This document shows, in pieces, positions 29,695-42,818 of a stretch of 64,000 bases of DNA. The stretch covers positions 124,001 to 188,000 of the forward strand of contig NZ_JAOBWS010000005.1 in the NCBI RefSeq assembly GCF_025245835.1. The letters are read 5' to 3'. Position 1 is the stretch's first letter; every line of letters starts with the position of its first letter. The notes under the pieces are model-generated. The model saw nothing but the letters and a program-made list of their open reading frames with translations, searched no databases and had not been told where the DNA came from. This stretch comes from Rheinheimera sp. 4Y26. Lineage in GTDB: Bacteria > Pseudomonadota > Gammaproteobacteria > Enterobacterales > Alteromonadaceae. The position numbers and the translations under genes are program-made.

Positions 29695-30174
29695 TTATTT
29701 CTGAACTGGCACAGCACTGACCGGGCTTTTGATCAGCGACAACGCTAACTTGGGACCATGCAGAAAATCGTTGATGGCATCAAGCACCAGCTGACTACGC
29801 ACCGGCAACGGGTGTTGCTGAAGTTCCGCAAGGCTTAGCCAGTGCAGCGCCAGAATATCTTTATCCAATGGTTGCTGCGGCTTTGGCTGTTCGACAAGGT
29901 CAAAATAAAAATTGGTTCTGACATAACGATGGCCATTGGCGGCCAGCAGCTGAGAAATACCAAGCCAGCCACAGGGACTGAGTTTGTGGCCTGTTTCTTC
30001 ATAGAGTTCGCGGCACACCGCGCTATGTAAATCTTCATCTGCTTCGACATGGCCGGCAGGCTGGTTGAGCACTCGTTTGCCGCTTTGTTTGTCGATTTCT
30101 TCTACCAGCAGGAATTTGTCCTGATAACAAACCACAGCGGCAACTGTCAGGTGTAAATGGGATCGATCGGTCAC
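29695..30174 (-). CDS. nudJ: NUDIX hydrolase NudJ
   Basis: A 159-aa NUDIX protein (E. coli NudJ 153 aa), a phosphatase acting on HMP-PP and nucleoside di/triphosphates. The Nudix box GX5EX7REUXEEXGU is seen as GHVEADEDLHSAVCRELYEE followed by TGHKL. HLTVAAVVCYQDKFLLVEE and LNQPAGH precede it. I choose GTG 30174, with GGAG about 11 nt upstream, because it begins just before the conserved core. The frame is open to a TTG at 30255, which would add a basic 27-residue tail with no good ribosome site. First gene of the nudJ-mnmA-hflD-purB run, the enterobacterial order. Confidence 0.9.
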   Translation of the reverse strand: MTDRSHLHLTVAAVVCYQDKFLLVEEIDKQSGKRVLNQPAGHVEADEDLHSAVCRELYEETGHKLSPCGWLGISQLLAANGHRYVRTNFYFDLVEQPKPQQPLDKDILALHWLSLAELQQHPLPVRSQLVLDAINDFLHGPKLALSLIKSPVSAVPVQK

Positions 30175-32780
<2,606 letters not shown>

Positions 32781-33256
32781 CTGCTGACATCGACAGCTTT
32801 TGTTACCTGCCAGGGGCTGAGCGAACAAAAGCGATGTTCATAAATATAGAAGGGGCTGAATTCAGCCCCTTTTTTCTGCTTTGACCCCGTGCTGGATAGC
32901 ATTGACACTGTTTATTCTTCACTCTGGAGACTGTGTCCTGTCGTTCAAACTTCCCCTAAGTTTTGTTCGCTAACTTTTGCCGCAACCAGACCTTTTTTCA
33001 TAACAAATTATTCCTGGAAAAAATCAGAATGATGACCTGATACAAATACTTATTTTGCCAGTACCTTCATTTGCAATGGGGTCTATTTGCTGGTCAGCGG
33101 CAGTCTGAATCTTTTTCTAAGCATTTAACAGAAAACAATAAAAGCAGATAAGAAGTAATAAAAGAAAAATTAATAAGAGTTTGGAACAGGTCCGTGAAAT
33201 GAGTGTCAGGCAGGTCCCCCTGCATGGCTGCTGCCTGTCACTTCGATGATGCAGTG
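32781..33256. other. 476-nt gap after icd and cspD
   Basis: It holds the icd terminator (32851-32876) and an imperfect hairpin at about 33202-33241 (GTGTCAGGCAG/CTGCCTGTCAC, one mismatch) that may end cspD transcription. Positions 33120-33185 are a purine- and A-rich tract. No supported gene in either direction. The gap lies 3' of both neighbours, so no promoter is required here. Confidence 0.55.
32851..32876 (+). terminator. Terminator after icd
   Basis: A perfect stem AGGGGCTGAATTCAGCCCCT followed by T6. Confidence 0.9.
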
Positions 33257-33478
33257 TTATTCGGTTTTGCCGTCTTCCGGCAGTGCGATATTCACAGCAT
33301 GCAGGCCTTTTGGCCCTTCTGACAATTCAAAGGTCACATCCTGGCCGGCCTTCAGGGTACGGTAGCCGTCCATGTTAATGGTTGAGTAATGGGCAAAGAT
33401 GTCTTCGTCACGACCATCTTCACGAATAAACCCAAATCCTTTGGCATTATTGAACCATTTTACTTTACCGGTAGCCAT
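33257..33478 (-). CDS. cspD: Cold-shock-domain protein CspD
   Basis: A 73-aa single-domain OB-fold protein with RNP1 KGFGFIRE and RNP2 DIFAHYS. KVKWFNNAKGFGFI and DGYRTLKAGQDVTFE match CspD rather than the CspA group. E. coli CspD (74 aa) is a stationary-phase inhibitor of replication and a Lon substrate. The location divergent from clpS-clpA is the conserved cspD position. AGGAAG lies 10 nt before the start. Confidence 0.93.
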   Translation of the reverse strand: MATGKVKWFNNAKGFGFIREDGRDEDIFAHYSTINMDGYRTLKAGQDVTFELSEGPKGLHAVNIALPEDGKTE

Positions 33479-33672
33479 ACTACATACTTCCTTCTCTTAG
33501 TTAGCTAATTTCTGTATTCTAAGCTTACAGCTTCAAAGCTTTTTCAAGCTCCATTAGTTACTGTAGATAATTTGTTCAGCTAGTCAAGTTTTTTACCGAA
33601 CTAAACCTTATTGAAAAGCACTGAATTAACCTCCATATCCTTTGATGGATTAACCAGGCGTGACTATAGTTT

Positions 33673-33993
33673 ATGAGCGGCAGCAAACAGACACAGGGAC
33701 ATGACGAAGGCTTGGCAGAACTGATCCGGCAACGGGTCGAACCTCCTCCAATGTACAAAGTGATTTTACATAACGACGATTACACGCCGATGGATTTTGT
33801 CATAGATGTGCTGACCCGGTTTTTTAATTTGCAATATGAAAAAGCCAGTGAAGTGATGTTAAAAGTCCATTATGAAGGTAAAGCCGTATGTGGTTTATTC
33901 ACTGCAGAAATTGCAGAAACCAAAGTGCAACAGGTAACCACTTATGCCAAAGAGCACGAACATCCGCTGTTGTGTTCAATGGAAAGGGCTTAA
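33673..33993 (+). CDS. clpS: ATP-dependent Clp protease adaptor ClpS
   Basis: A 106-aa adaptor, same length as E. coli ClpS, that delivers N-degron substrates (N-terminal Leu, Phe, Tyr, Trp) to ClpAP. Seen: [20 protein letters not shown], in which the [10 protein letters not shown] segment forms the N-degron pocket; [20 protein letters not shown]; and [11 protein letters not shown] at the C-terminus. The flexible N-terminal tail is present. No strong Shine-Dalgarno precedes ATG 33673. It is 44 nt upstream of clpA and surely cotranscribed with it. Confidence 0.97.
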   Translation: MSGSKQTQGHDEGLAELIRQRVEPPPMYKVILHNDDYTPMDFVIDVLTRFFNLQYEKASEVMLKVHYEGKAVCGLFTAEIAETKVQQVTTYAKEHEHPLLCSMERA

Positions 33994-34037
33994 GCCCAAT
34001 GTGTCAGTAGGTAACTCAGGTGGATTAGGAGCAGTGC

Positions 34038-36293
34038 ATGTTAAATAAAGATCTTGAGTTGACGCTGAATCTGGCATTTCGTTTTGCCAGGGAACGCCGC
34101 CATGAATATATGACTGTTGAACATTTGTTGCTGGCGCTGCTGGATAACCCGGCCGCCGGTGATGCATTGAAGTCCTGCGGGGCAAATATCGACAGACTGC
34201 GCATTGATTTATCAAGTTTTATTGATTCAACTACACCACTGATCCCAGACGGGGATTTAGACCGTGATACTCAGCCAACCCTCGGATTTCAGCGTGTGCT
34301 GCAAAGGGCGGTTTTTCATGTGCAGTCCTCAGGCAAGTCGGAAGTCACAGGTGCCAACGTGCTGGTTGCTATCTTCAGCGAGCAGGAATCACAAGCCGTT
34401 TATTTACTGAAGAAAATTGATATTAGCCGGCTTGATATTGTGAATTATATCTCGCATGGCGTGATTAAAGCCGACAAAATTGAGCCGAATGATGAGCAGC
34501 AGGATGACGTCGGAGATGTCGGCGTTGAAGACAACAAATATCTGGAAAATTTTACGGCCAATTTAAATGTGCTGGCGAAAAATGGTCAGATAGACCCTTT
34601 GGTTGGGCGTGACACTGAACTCGAACGCACCATTCAGGTATTGTGCCGGCGTAAAAAGAATAACCCGCTCCTTGTTGGCGAAGCCGGTGTTGGTAAAACT
34701 GCCATTGCTGAAGGCCTGGCTTACCGGATAGTGCAAAACCAGGTGCCGGAAGTTATTGCCAATGCCACTATTTATTCGCTTGATATGGGCGCTTTATTGG
34801 CCGGCACCAAGTACAGGGGCGATTTTGAAAAACGCTTAAAGTCACTGTTAAAAGAAATTGAAAAAGAAAAAGACGCAGTTCTTTTTATTGATGAAATTCA
34901 TACTGTGATAGGAGCGGGTGCCGCTTCCGGCGGCGTGATGGATGCGTCTAACCTGATTAAACCGCTGCTGTCCAGTGGTCGTCTGCGTTGTATCGGCTCT
35001 ACCACCTATCAGGAATTTAAAAGCATTTTTGAAAAAGACACTGCGTTAGTCAGACGTTTCCAGAAAATTGATATTACCGAGCCCAGCGTGGATGACACCA
35101 CACAAATTTTGCTTGGCTTAAAAGAGCGTTACGAGCAGCACCACGGTGTGCGTTACACCAACAAAGCGCTGCGTGCTGCCGCTGAGCTGTCAGCTAAATA
35201 TATCAACGAACGTCATTTGCCAGACAAAGCCATAGACGTTATTGATGAAGCGGGTGCCAGTCAACGGTTATTGCCGGTATCAAAACGTAAAAAAGTGATC
35301 AACGTGCCAGACATTGAGCATGTGATTGCCAAAATGGCGCGTATTCCGGAGCAGTCGGTTTCTGCTTCCGATAAAGATGTGCTGGCAAATCTCGACCGGA
35401 ACTTAAAATTGGTGGTATTTGGTCAGAACGAGCCGATTGAAGTACTGACTTCTGCCATCCGGTTATCACGCTCAGGTCTTGGTAACGAGGAAAAACCGAT
35501 CGGCAACTTTTTGTTTGCCGGCCCAACCGGAGTAGGTAAAACCGAAGTTACCAAACAACTGGCCAAAATTATGGGCGTTGAGCTGCTGCGCTTTGATATG
35601 TCTGAATATATGGAACGGCATTCCATCAGCCGGTTGATTGGTGCACCGCCGGGTTATGTCGGTTTTGATCAGGGTGGATTGTTAACAGATGCGGTGTCAA
35701 AACATCCATATTCAGTGGTGTTGCTGGATGAGATAGAAAAAGCGCATTCAGATATTTACAACATACTGCTGCAGGTGATGGATCACGGCACTTTAACCGA
35801 CAACAATGGCCGTAAAATTGATTTCAGAAATGTGATTCTGGTAATGACAACCAACGCCGGTGTACAGGAAACTGTGCGTAAAACCATAGGGTTTAAGCAG
35901 CAGGATCACAGCCATGATGCCCTGGCTGAAATCAACCGGACATTTAGCCCGGAATTTCGCAACCGGTTGGATGGCATCATTTGGTTTAAACATTTATCAC
36001 GCGACATTATTCTGCAAATCGTCGACAAATTTGTTTGTGACTTGCAGGTCCAGCTGGATAAAAAACAAGTGTCGCTGGAGCTCAGCGGTGCTGCACGGCA
36101 GTGGCTGGCTGACAAAGGTTATGATCAGGCCATGGGAGCAAGGCCAATGGGTCGGGTTATTCAGGAACAACTGAAAAAACCGCTAGCCAATGAAATTTTG
36201 TTTGGTCGCTTAACTCAGGGCGGTGATGTTCGTGTAGATCTGGTGGGTGACGAGCTGGTGTTTGACTACAGCGATGCCGCAGTGCCGGCTTGA
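34038..36293 (+). CDS. clpA: ClpA, ATP-binding subunit of Clp protease
   Basis: A 751-aa Hsp100 unfoldase (E. coli 758 aa) that unfolds substrates and feeds them to ClpP. Domains in order: N-domain (1-145) with the double Clp-N repeat; AAA1 with Walker A GEAGVGKTAIAEGLA near 213 and Walker B VLFIDEIHTVIGAG; AAA2 with Walker A GPTGVGKTEVTKQLA near 493 and Walker B VVLLDEIEKAH. The ClpP-docking IGF loop is in RKTIGFKQQDHS near 616 (E. coli has IGL). TAGGAGCAGTGC precedes the ATG. clpP is not in the window. It is followed by a terminator. Confidence 0.97.
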   Translation: MLNKDLELTLNLAFRFARERRHEYMTVEHLLLALLDNPAAGDALKSCGANIDRLRIDLSSFIDSTTPLIPDGDLDRDTQPTLGFQRVLQRAVFHVQSSGKSEVTGANVLVAIFSEQESQAVYLLKKIDISRLDIVNYISHGVIKADKIEPNDEQQDDVGDVGVEDNKYLENFTANLNVLAKNGQIDPLVGRDTELERTIQVLCRRKKNNPLLVGEAGVGKTAIAEGLAYRIVQNQVPEVIANATIYSLDMGALLAGTKYRGDFEKRLKSLLKEIEKEKDAVLFIDEIHTVIGAGAASGGVMDASNLIKPLLSSGRLRCIGSTTYQEFKSIFEKDTALVRRFQKIDITEPSVDDTTQILLGLKERYEQHHGVRYTNKALRAAAELSAKYINERHLPDKAIDVIDEAGASQRLLPVSKRKKVINVPDIEHVIAKMARIPEQSVSASDKDVLANLDRNLKLVVFGQNEPIEVLTSAIRLSRSGLGNEEKPIGNFLFAGPTGVGKTEVTKQLAKIMGVELLRFDMSEYMERHSISRLIGAPPGYVGFDQGGLLTDAVSKHPYSVVLLDEIEKAHSDIYNILLQVMDHGTLTDNNGRKIDFRNVILVMTTNAGVQETVRKTIGFKQQDHSHDALAEINRTFSPEFRNRLDGIIWFKHLSRDIILQIVDKFVCDLQVQLDKKQVSLELSGAARQWLADKGYDQAMGARPMGRVIQEQLKKPLANEILFGRLTQGGDVRVDLVGDELVFDYSDAAVPA

Positions 36294-36314
36294 ACTATCA
36301 GGTTTAACCAAAAA

Positions 36315-36343
36315 CAAAACCCGGTCTAACCGGGTTTTGTTTT
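36315..36343 (+). terminator. Terminator after clpA
   Basis: Stem CAAAACCCGG/CCGGGTTTTG followed by TTTTAT. It sits between clpA and the converging infA. Confidence 0.85.
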
Positions 36344-36399
36344 ATCAGGTGTTTCACCCTGCAGCAGACAACAATGTGATGTTGTACCGCTGATGCAAC

Positions 36400-36645
<246 letters not shown>

Positions 36646-36718
36646 TTATTTAAACCGGAAAAAAAAGTGTGCAGATTGTGCCGAAATCACAAGGATAAGT
36701 AAAGCGACTCCGACCTTT

Positions 36719-37426
36719 TTAATCAAAAGACTGCCATTTACCGGCGATTAAACGCTGTTGCGGTCTGAATTTCGCTTTGTAAGCCATTTTTGTACAGTCT
36801 GCAATAAAATAGCCCAGATACAAAAATGGCAGCTGCTGTTGCTGACTATGAAACAATGTCGCAAGAATGGCGAGAGTCCCCAGCGCCAGTTCAGAGTGCG
36901 GCTTATAAAAACTGTAGACTGCAGAATAACCGTCCTGCATCGGGTCGAGCAAAATCACACCAACCAGTTCAGTCCCCAGATACTGCTCAATGACTGAGAT
37001 ATTGAGCCAGCTGCACTGCAATAACGAAGTAAGTTGTTCTTCAGAAGGCGGATACATCACACCATCAGTATGTATTTCACTGATGTACTGCTGATAAAGC
37101 GGATAATAAGTGGTAAGGGTACCAGGCGGGCAAAACTTCCAGTGCCATTTTGCTTTTTCAGCCTTTTTCAGCAGCTTACGTTGGCCGGTGCTGAGTTTAA
37201 ATTGGTCAACCAGCACACGGCACGCCTGACAGGCCTGACACTGCAGGCAATATGGGCGGTACAGCTGATCGCCGGTACGGCGGAAATTATAATCCATCAG
37301 CTGCTGATATAAGTCAGTATCGAGCGGCTGCTCTGGCAGCGTAAACACCAACCGTTCCTGTTGCTGTGGCAAATAACTGCAAGGGTGCTCGGCGGTTAAG
37401 CCAAATAACAGTTGTTGTGGGCTCAC
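36719..37426 (-). CDS. bpt: Aspartate/glutamate leucyltransferase Bpt
   Basis: A 235-aa ATE/Bpt-family aminoacyl-tRNA-protein transferase that adds Leu to proteins with N-terminal Asp or Glu, turning them into ClpS/ClpA(P) substrates. Seen: HPCSYLPQQQERLVF, the Cys-rich YCLQCQACQACRVLV near residue 58-72, and YISEIHTDGVMYPP followed by TELVGVILLD. The start is GTG 37426 inside the aat stop (GTGA overlap), so it is coupled to aat. E. coli lacks this enzyme; Vibrio and other gammaproteobacteria have it. Confidence 0.94.
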   Translation of the reverse strand: MSPQQLLFGLTAEHPCSYLPQQQERLVFTLPEQPLDTDLYQQLMDYNFRRTGDQLYRPYCLQCQACQACRVLVDQFKLSTGQRKLLKKAEKAKWHWKFCPPGTLTTYYPLYQQYISEIHTDGVMYPPSEEQLTSLLQCSWLNISVIEQYLGTELVGVILLDPMQDGYSAVYSFYKPHSELALGTLAILATLFHSQQQQLPFLYLGYFIADCTKMAYKAKFRPQQRLIAGKWQSFD

Positions 37427-38136
37427 AACTCAAACTCCAGAGCTTGCGCCAACCAGAACTGTGTCGGAACCTGTTGATATTTGAGCTGGTTTAGCAGCTG
37501 CAGATAATCGGCGCGAGGCAGCGGTTGTACACCCAGTTGCAGTAAAAAAGGGTTGGGCATCTGGCAATCAATCCAGCCGGCGCTATAACGCTGTAGCTGC
37601 TGTTGCAGCACAACCAATGCCAGCTTGGCGGTGTTGGCTTCGAGGTTAAACATCGACTCACCACAAAATAATCCACCTATGGTCAGACCGTATAAACCGC
37701 CCACCAGTTCGCTGTCCCGCCATACTTCGATACTTTGTGCTATACCGGCCTGATGCAGCGTCAGATAAGCCGCCTGCATCTGTGGCACTATCCAGGTACC
37801 TTGCTGGCTTGCCCTTGGTGCTGCACATAAACGCACCACATCGGCAAAGGCCTTGTTGCAGCTAAAATGATACTGCTGTTTTTTCAGATATTTTTTCAGA
37901 CTACGGTTAAGTTGCAGCTGATGTGGTGCAAATACAGCACGGGTTGCCGGTGACCACCATAAAATGGGTTCATCTTCGCCAAACCAGGGGAAAATAGCCG
38001 ATTGATAGGCAGCCACTAGCCGCTGCGGCGACAAATCGCCACCCATTGCCAGTAAACCATCAGGGTCGGTCAGGGCCTCTGAAAGCGGGGGGAACCAGCG
38101 TGGTTCCTCCCGCAATTCCGGCAGATAAATTGGCAT
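37423..38136 (-). CDS. aat: Leucyl/phenylalanyl-tRNA-protein transferase Aat
   Basis: A 237-aa transferase (E. coli 234 aa) that adds Leu or Phe to N-terminal Lys or Arg and creates primary N-degrons. Seen: the N-terminal FPPLSEALTDPDGLLAMGGD, IFPWFGEDEPILWWSPATRA, TWIVPQMQAAYLTLHQAG, HSIEVW-like QSIEVWRDSELVGGLYGL and GESMFNLEANTAKLAL, then IDCQMPNPFLLQLGVQPLPR near the C-terminus. It lies 13 nt after trxB and overlaps bpt by 4 nt. Confidence 0.96.
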   Translation of the reverse strand: MPIYLPELREEPRWFPPLSEALTDPDGLLAMGGDLSPQRLVAAYQSAIFPWFGEDEPILWWSPATRAVFAPHQLQLNRSLKKYLKKQQYHFSCNKAFADVVRLCAAPRASQQGTWIVPQMQAAYLTLHQAGIAQSIEVWRDSELVGGLYGLTIGGLFCGESMFNLEANTAKLALVVLQQQLQRYSAGWIDCQMPNPFLLQLGVQPLPRADYLQLLNQLKYQQVPTQFWLAQALEFEL

Positions 38137-38149
38137 TTAAGCCCGCTGA

Positions 38150-39145
<996 letters not shown>

Positions 39146-39278
39146 TCATCGAGATGGGGGCGATTTTAGGGCATTGCAACTGCATCGCAAAGCGCTTTGG
39201 CGAAATTAATTCGCTTGCGCTGTAAACTGAGCTTTGCTGTGCTAAGGTGAAGGCGTTACCGCAGAAGCAGGTAGTGAT

Positions 39279-42200
39279 TTGGAGCCGGAGGTTGTTCTGG
39301 AGCGCGGGTGGAGGAGTCGGCAACTGGCTGGCTGGTTAAGGATACTGATCTTATGCTGGGCTGCCGTCTGCAGCCACAGTGTGTTGAGCTATCACGACTT
39401 TAAACGTATTGGCGTCGATGACGGCTTGCCAAATGCCACTATTTACAGTGTGGCTCAGGACAAACATGGTTATATCTGGCTGACATCCACCAACTCTGGT
39501 TTGCTCAGATACGATGGTTATACCTTTACTGAATTTCCGCTGTTAGGTCCGGCCGAACACCAACAAGTTGGTAATCAGGATGTTGGTGTTTTATTAATTG
39601 GTCGCAACAACACGCTTTGGGCTGGCACCTGGGGTTATGGTTTAAGCCGCATCGACGGCGTCAGTGGCAAGTTGCGTCGTATCGTGGCTGATGAAAGTTC
39701 CGAAAACGCGCTGGCCGGTATGTATATTCAAACCCTGATGCAGGATAAAGACGGCGCTGTCTGGGTTGGCACTACGCTTGGCTTAAATAAAATAAATCCG
39801 GACGGCAGCATAATCCGCATTGGCAGCCCTACATCGGCGCAGCCTTTAATCAATCAGCGTATCTGGAGTCTGGCCCAGACTGAAGACGGCACTGTCTGGA
39901 TAGGCACAGCGCAGGGGCTACACAGTTATCAGCAAAGTACGGGTTTAAGTCAGGCGTTTATGTTATACCCCGATGCTGATCCACAAAGCCGCGACAATGA
40001 AATCAGAGCCTTAACCACCCATAACAATGATTTATGGCTCGGCGGGCGCAATGCCTTGTTCCGGTTGCAACAAGGTAAACTGCAGAAAATTCCGTTTTTC
40101 CCGCAACAACAAACTCCCATTATTAACGTGCTGCGTTTTGATGCTGACAACAGATTGTTGGTCGGCACTTATAACGGCATGTTCAGGGTGGATCCTGAGC
40201 TATTGCAGTTCGTACCTTTTAGGGAACAACAGTCGTTATTGCCCAACGTCAATGTCAGAAGCATTTTTTTAGACAGAACCGGCGTGTTGTGGCTGGGGTC
40301 GCGAGAAAGCGGGTTATATTTTGCAAGGCACAACAAGTCTGCATTTTCTGCGTTAAAAAATCTGCTGCCCACTTTGCCGGCCGAACAGTTTAACTTTACC
40401 GTCACCAGCGTTTTTGCGGCAAATGGCATCATCTGGCTGGGTAGTGCCGACCATCTGTACCGGATTGACCGGCAGCAACAACAATTAAAGCGTTATGCCA
40501 CAGGTGGCAGGGTAAACAGTATCAGGCTGGATCAACAAGGCCAGTTATATGCAGCCACTGATGTGGGTTTGTATCAGTACAATGCGAAGCTGGATGCCAT
40601 CAGCAAGGTCACCACACCTTTTACGCTGGCAAAGAGCAGTGACGGCAACATCCGCGATTTACAGATCGAACACAATGGCCAGTTCTGGTTTGGTCTGTGG
40701 GGCGAAGGCGTACTGGCCTGGGATCCGGCATCGGACAAAGTGGTCAGTTATCTTAAAGAGGAAATGCGGCAAAAAGTTGGCGACGCAGTGCAGGCCATGC
40801 TGCTCAAAGACAAGATCCTCTGGGTGGGCAGTCGATATTCAGGTTTGTTGCGCATTGATACCAGCACAGGTGCAGTCCTGAAACAAGGTTTAGCCGGACT
40901 GAAACTGCCAAGCGACGACGTCCAGTGTGTGGAACCAGGCCCGGCAAACGCTGTGCTGCTTTGCACCTCAAAAGGACTGATTCTGTATCAGCCAGATAGT
41001 AAGACTCAGCAGCATTGGCACAGTGGCAATGGTTTGCCCAGTGACAATATTGTTGGTGCTTATACGGATCGCAGACAGAATATATGGCTGTTGTCGGCCA
41101 AAGGATTAACCTTAAGGCCAGCTGGCACGGAACGATTTATCACTTTCACCCGCCAGGATGGCATGGTGGCGACTGAACTGGCCTTTAAATCAATTTTTGA
41201 AGATCAGACTGGTCAGTTGCTGGTGGGCACCATCGGCGGTATAGCGCTGATTGAACCTGACCTGCTCTGGGTCAATGACAGAGTGCCGCAGGTGGCTATA
41301 TCGCAGGTGCTGGTGAACAACAAAAGTTTACCGGCACGGCCCCATACCGCTCAATGGCCTCTGATTAAACTGACGCCTGCAGATAACAGCGTGGAATTTG
41401 TGTTTGCCAGCCTCGATTATCACGATGTCAGCCGTAATCAGTTTATGGTTAGGCTCAAAGGTTTTGACAAAGACTGGTTATTGCATTCGGGCAAAAACAG
41501 CGCTTATTACTCTAACTTACCTTCAGGCGAATATCTGTTTGAAGTGCGCGGTTCCAACAACCATGGTTTATTTAGTGCAGAGAACGCCACAGTGCGGCTG
41601 GTGGTTGAACCTCCGTGGTGGCAACACAGGCCGGTGCAGGGCGCTTTGTTATTCCTGGTTCTGATGATGATGCTCGGATTTCATCAGTACCGGCTGCGTC
41701 ATATCAGGCAAATCAATAAGTTACTGCAAAACTCCGTACAGGAGCGGGCGAAAGCGCAGCTGATTCTGGAAACCAAAGTGGCGGAGCGCACCAAAGAGCT
41801 GGAGGACAGTTCACTAACCTTGTCGCTTCGCACTAAACAGCTGGAAAAAAGCTTGTTAGAGCTTGCCAAAACCAACAAAGAGTTAACCCGTCTCGACAAA
41901 CTCAAAGATGAATTTATCTCCACAGTGTCGCATGAACTCAGAACCCCTCTGACTTCTATCCGCGGTGCTGTAGGCTTAATTGCGCAAAAAGTGGTGCAAC
42001 CTGAATCTGAACCTTATCAGCTGTTGGTGCAGACGGCGCTGAATAATTGTGAGCGGTTATCAAATTTAATTAATGATTTGCTGGATGTACAAAAGTTTGA
42101 TGCCGGCAAATTTGTGCTGCAACGGACCGAACTTGATTTGTTGGATGCAGTGCAACAAGCCGTCACCGCGATGAAAACCTACAGTGATAAATACCATGTC

Positions 42201-42641
42201 ACCATGCTGGTTAACACAGATCAGCCAGCAGACGACGACTTTTCTGCAGCAACAGCAGCCGACAGCCGTTATCTGGTGATGGCTGATCCGCTTAGAATTC
42301 GTCAGGTGCTGGACAATTTATTATCCAATGCCATTAAGTTTTCCCATCCGGGTGGTCAGGTTGAAGTGATACTGTCCAGCAATGGCCGCGATGTCAGGGT
42401 GGCAGTGAAAGATGAAGGTGTGGGTATTCCGGCAGCTTTCCAGCACAGAGTTTTTGAAAAATTCAGTCAGGCTGATGCGTCAGACAGCAGGGCCAAAGAG
42501 GGTACAGGTCTTGGATTAACCATCTGCAAACGTATTATCGAAAGCCATGAAGGACAGATTGGTTTTCAGAGTGTTGAACAACAAGGCGCGACCTTCTGGT
42601 TTAGCCTGCCTGTCGCCAGCAAGAATGATTCGCTAATGTAA
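39279..42641 (+). CDS. Two-component sensor kinase with beta-propeller sensor (orphan)
   Basis: A 1120-aa sensor of the Reg_prop/Y_Y_Y type. After an N-terminal hydrophobic segment (LRILILCWAAVC) come two-bladed-repeat-type Reg_prop motifs (GVDDGLPNATIYSVAQDKHG, then YIWLTSTNSGLLRYDG; DKDGAVWVGTTLGLNKINPD; EDGTVWIGTAQGLHSY and others) forming a 14-blade periplasmic double propeller. A Y_Y_Y domain lies near 670-760 (EFVFASLDYHDVSRNQF), a membrane helix near 786-803, and a coiled coil follows. HisKA has the phospho-His in STVSHELRTPLTSIRG near 885 and the HATPase has NLLSNAIKFSHPGG, DEGVGIP and GTGLGLTI. There is no receiver or HTH domain, and no response regulator gene is nearby. The TTG 39279 start is the first in frame; it is uncertain. 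Such sensors often detect glycans. Confidence 0.9.
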   Translation: MEPEVVLERGWRSRQLAGWLRILILCWAAVCSHSVLSYHDFKRIGVDDGLPNATIYSVAQDKHGYIWLTSTNSGLLRYDGYTFTEFPLLGPAEHQQVGNQDVGVLLIGRNNTLWAGTWGYGLSRIDGVSGKLRRIVADESSENALAGMYIQTLMQDKDGAVWVGTTLGLNKINPDGSIIRIGSPTSAQPLINQRIWSLAQTEDGTVWIGTAQGLHSYQQSTGLSQAFMLYPDADPQSRDNEIRALTTHNNDLWLGGRNALFRLQQGKLQKIPFFPQQQTPIINVLRFDADNRLLVGTYNGMFRVDPELLQFVPFREQQSLLPNVNVRSIFLDRTGVLWLGSRESGLYFARHNKSAFSALKNLLPTLPAEQFNFTVTSVFAANGIIWLGSADHLYRIDRQQQQLKRYATGGRVNSIRLDQQGQLYAATDVGLYQYNAKLDAISKVTTPFTLAKSSDGNIRDLQIEHNGQFWFGLWGEGVLAWDPASDKVVSYLKEEMRQKVGDAVQAMLLKDKILWVGSRYSGLLRIDTSTGAVLKQGLAGLKLPSDDVQCVEPGPANAVLLCTSKGLILYQPDSKTQQHWHSGNGLPSDNIVGAYTDRRQNIWLLSAKGLTLRPAGTERFITFTRQDGMVATELAFKSIFEDQTGQLLVGTIGGIALIEPDLLWVNDRVPQVAISQVLVNNKSLPARPHTAQWPLIKLTPADNSVEFVFASLDYHDVSRNQFMVRLKGFDKDWLLHSGKNSAYYSNLPSGEYLFEVRGSNNHGLFSAENATVRLVVEPPWWQHRPVQGALLFLVLMMMLGFHQYRLRHIRQINKLLQNSVQERAKAQLILETKVAERTKELEDSSLTLSLRTKQLEKSLLELAKTNKELTRLDKLKDEFISTVSHELRTPLTSIRGAVGLIAQKVVQPESEPYQLLVQTALNNCERLSNLINDLLDVQKFDAGKFVLQRTELDLLDAVQQAVTAMKTYSDKYHVTMLVNTDQPADDDFSAATAADSRYLVMADPLRIRQVLDNLLSNAIKFSHPGGQVEVILSSNGRDVRVAVKDEGVGIPAAFQHRVFEKFSQADASDSRAKEGTGLGLTICKRIIESHEGQIGFQSVEQQGATFWFSLPVASKNDSLM

Positions 42642-42818
42642 TGTCGTCTAATGTATTGATTTCTAAAGTATCATTTTGTTGTCATTAAATTGTCAAAAAG
42701 ATATCAGCGCCCCTGACTTGGAGGCGCAGACAGATGCCTTTAGTTTGATTTTTGCCCGTTGCACAGATTCACTGCGGCGGACATAACAACAATAAATCAA
42801 CTATTTAAAGGCACTATC

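Noticed and set aside
33202-33241. Imperfect hairpin near cspD as a small RNA terminator
   Set aside because: It lacks a T-run on both strands and has one mismatch. Not enough to call an RNA gene.
42707-42728. GCGCC hairpin upstream of the subtilisin gene as a terminator for the kinase
   Set aside because: No T-run follows, and the arms are imperfect.
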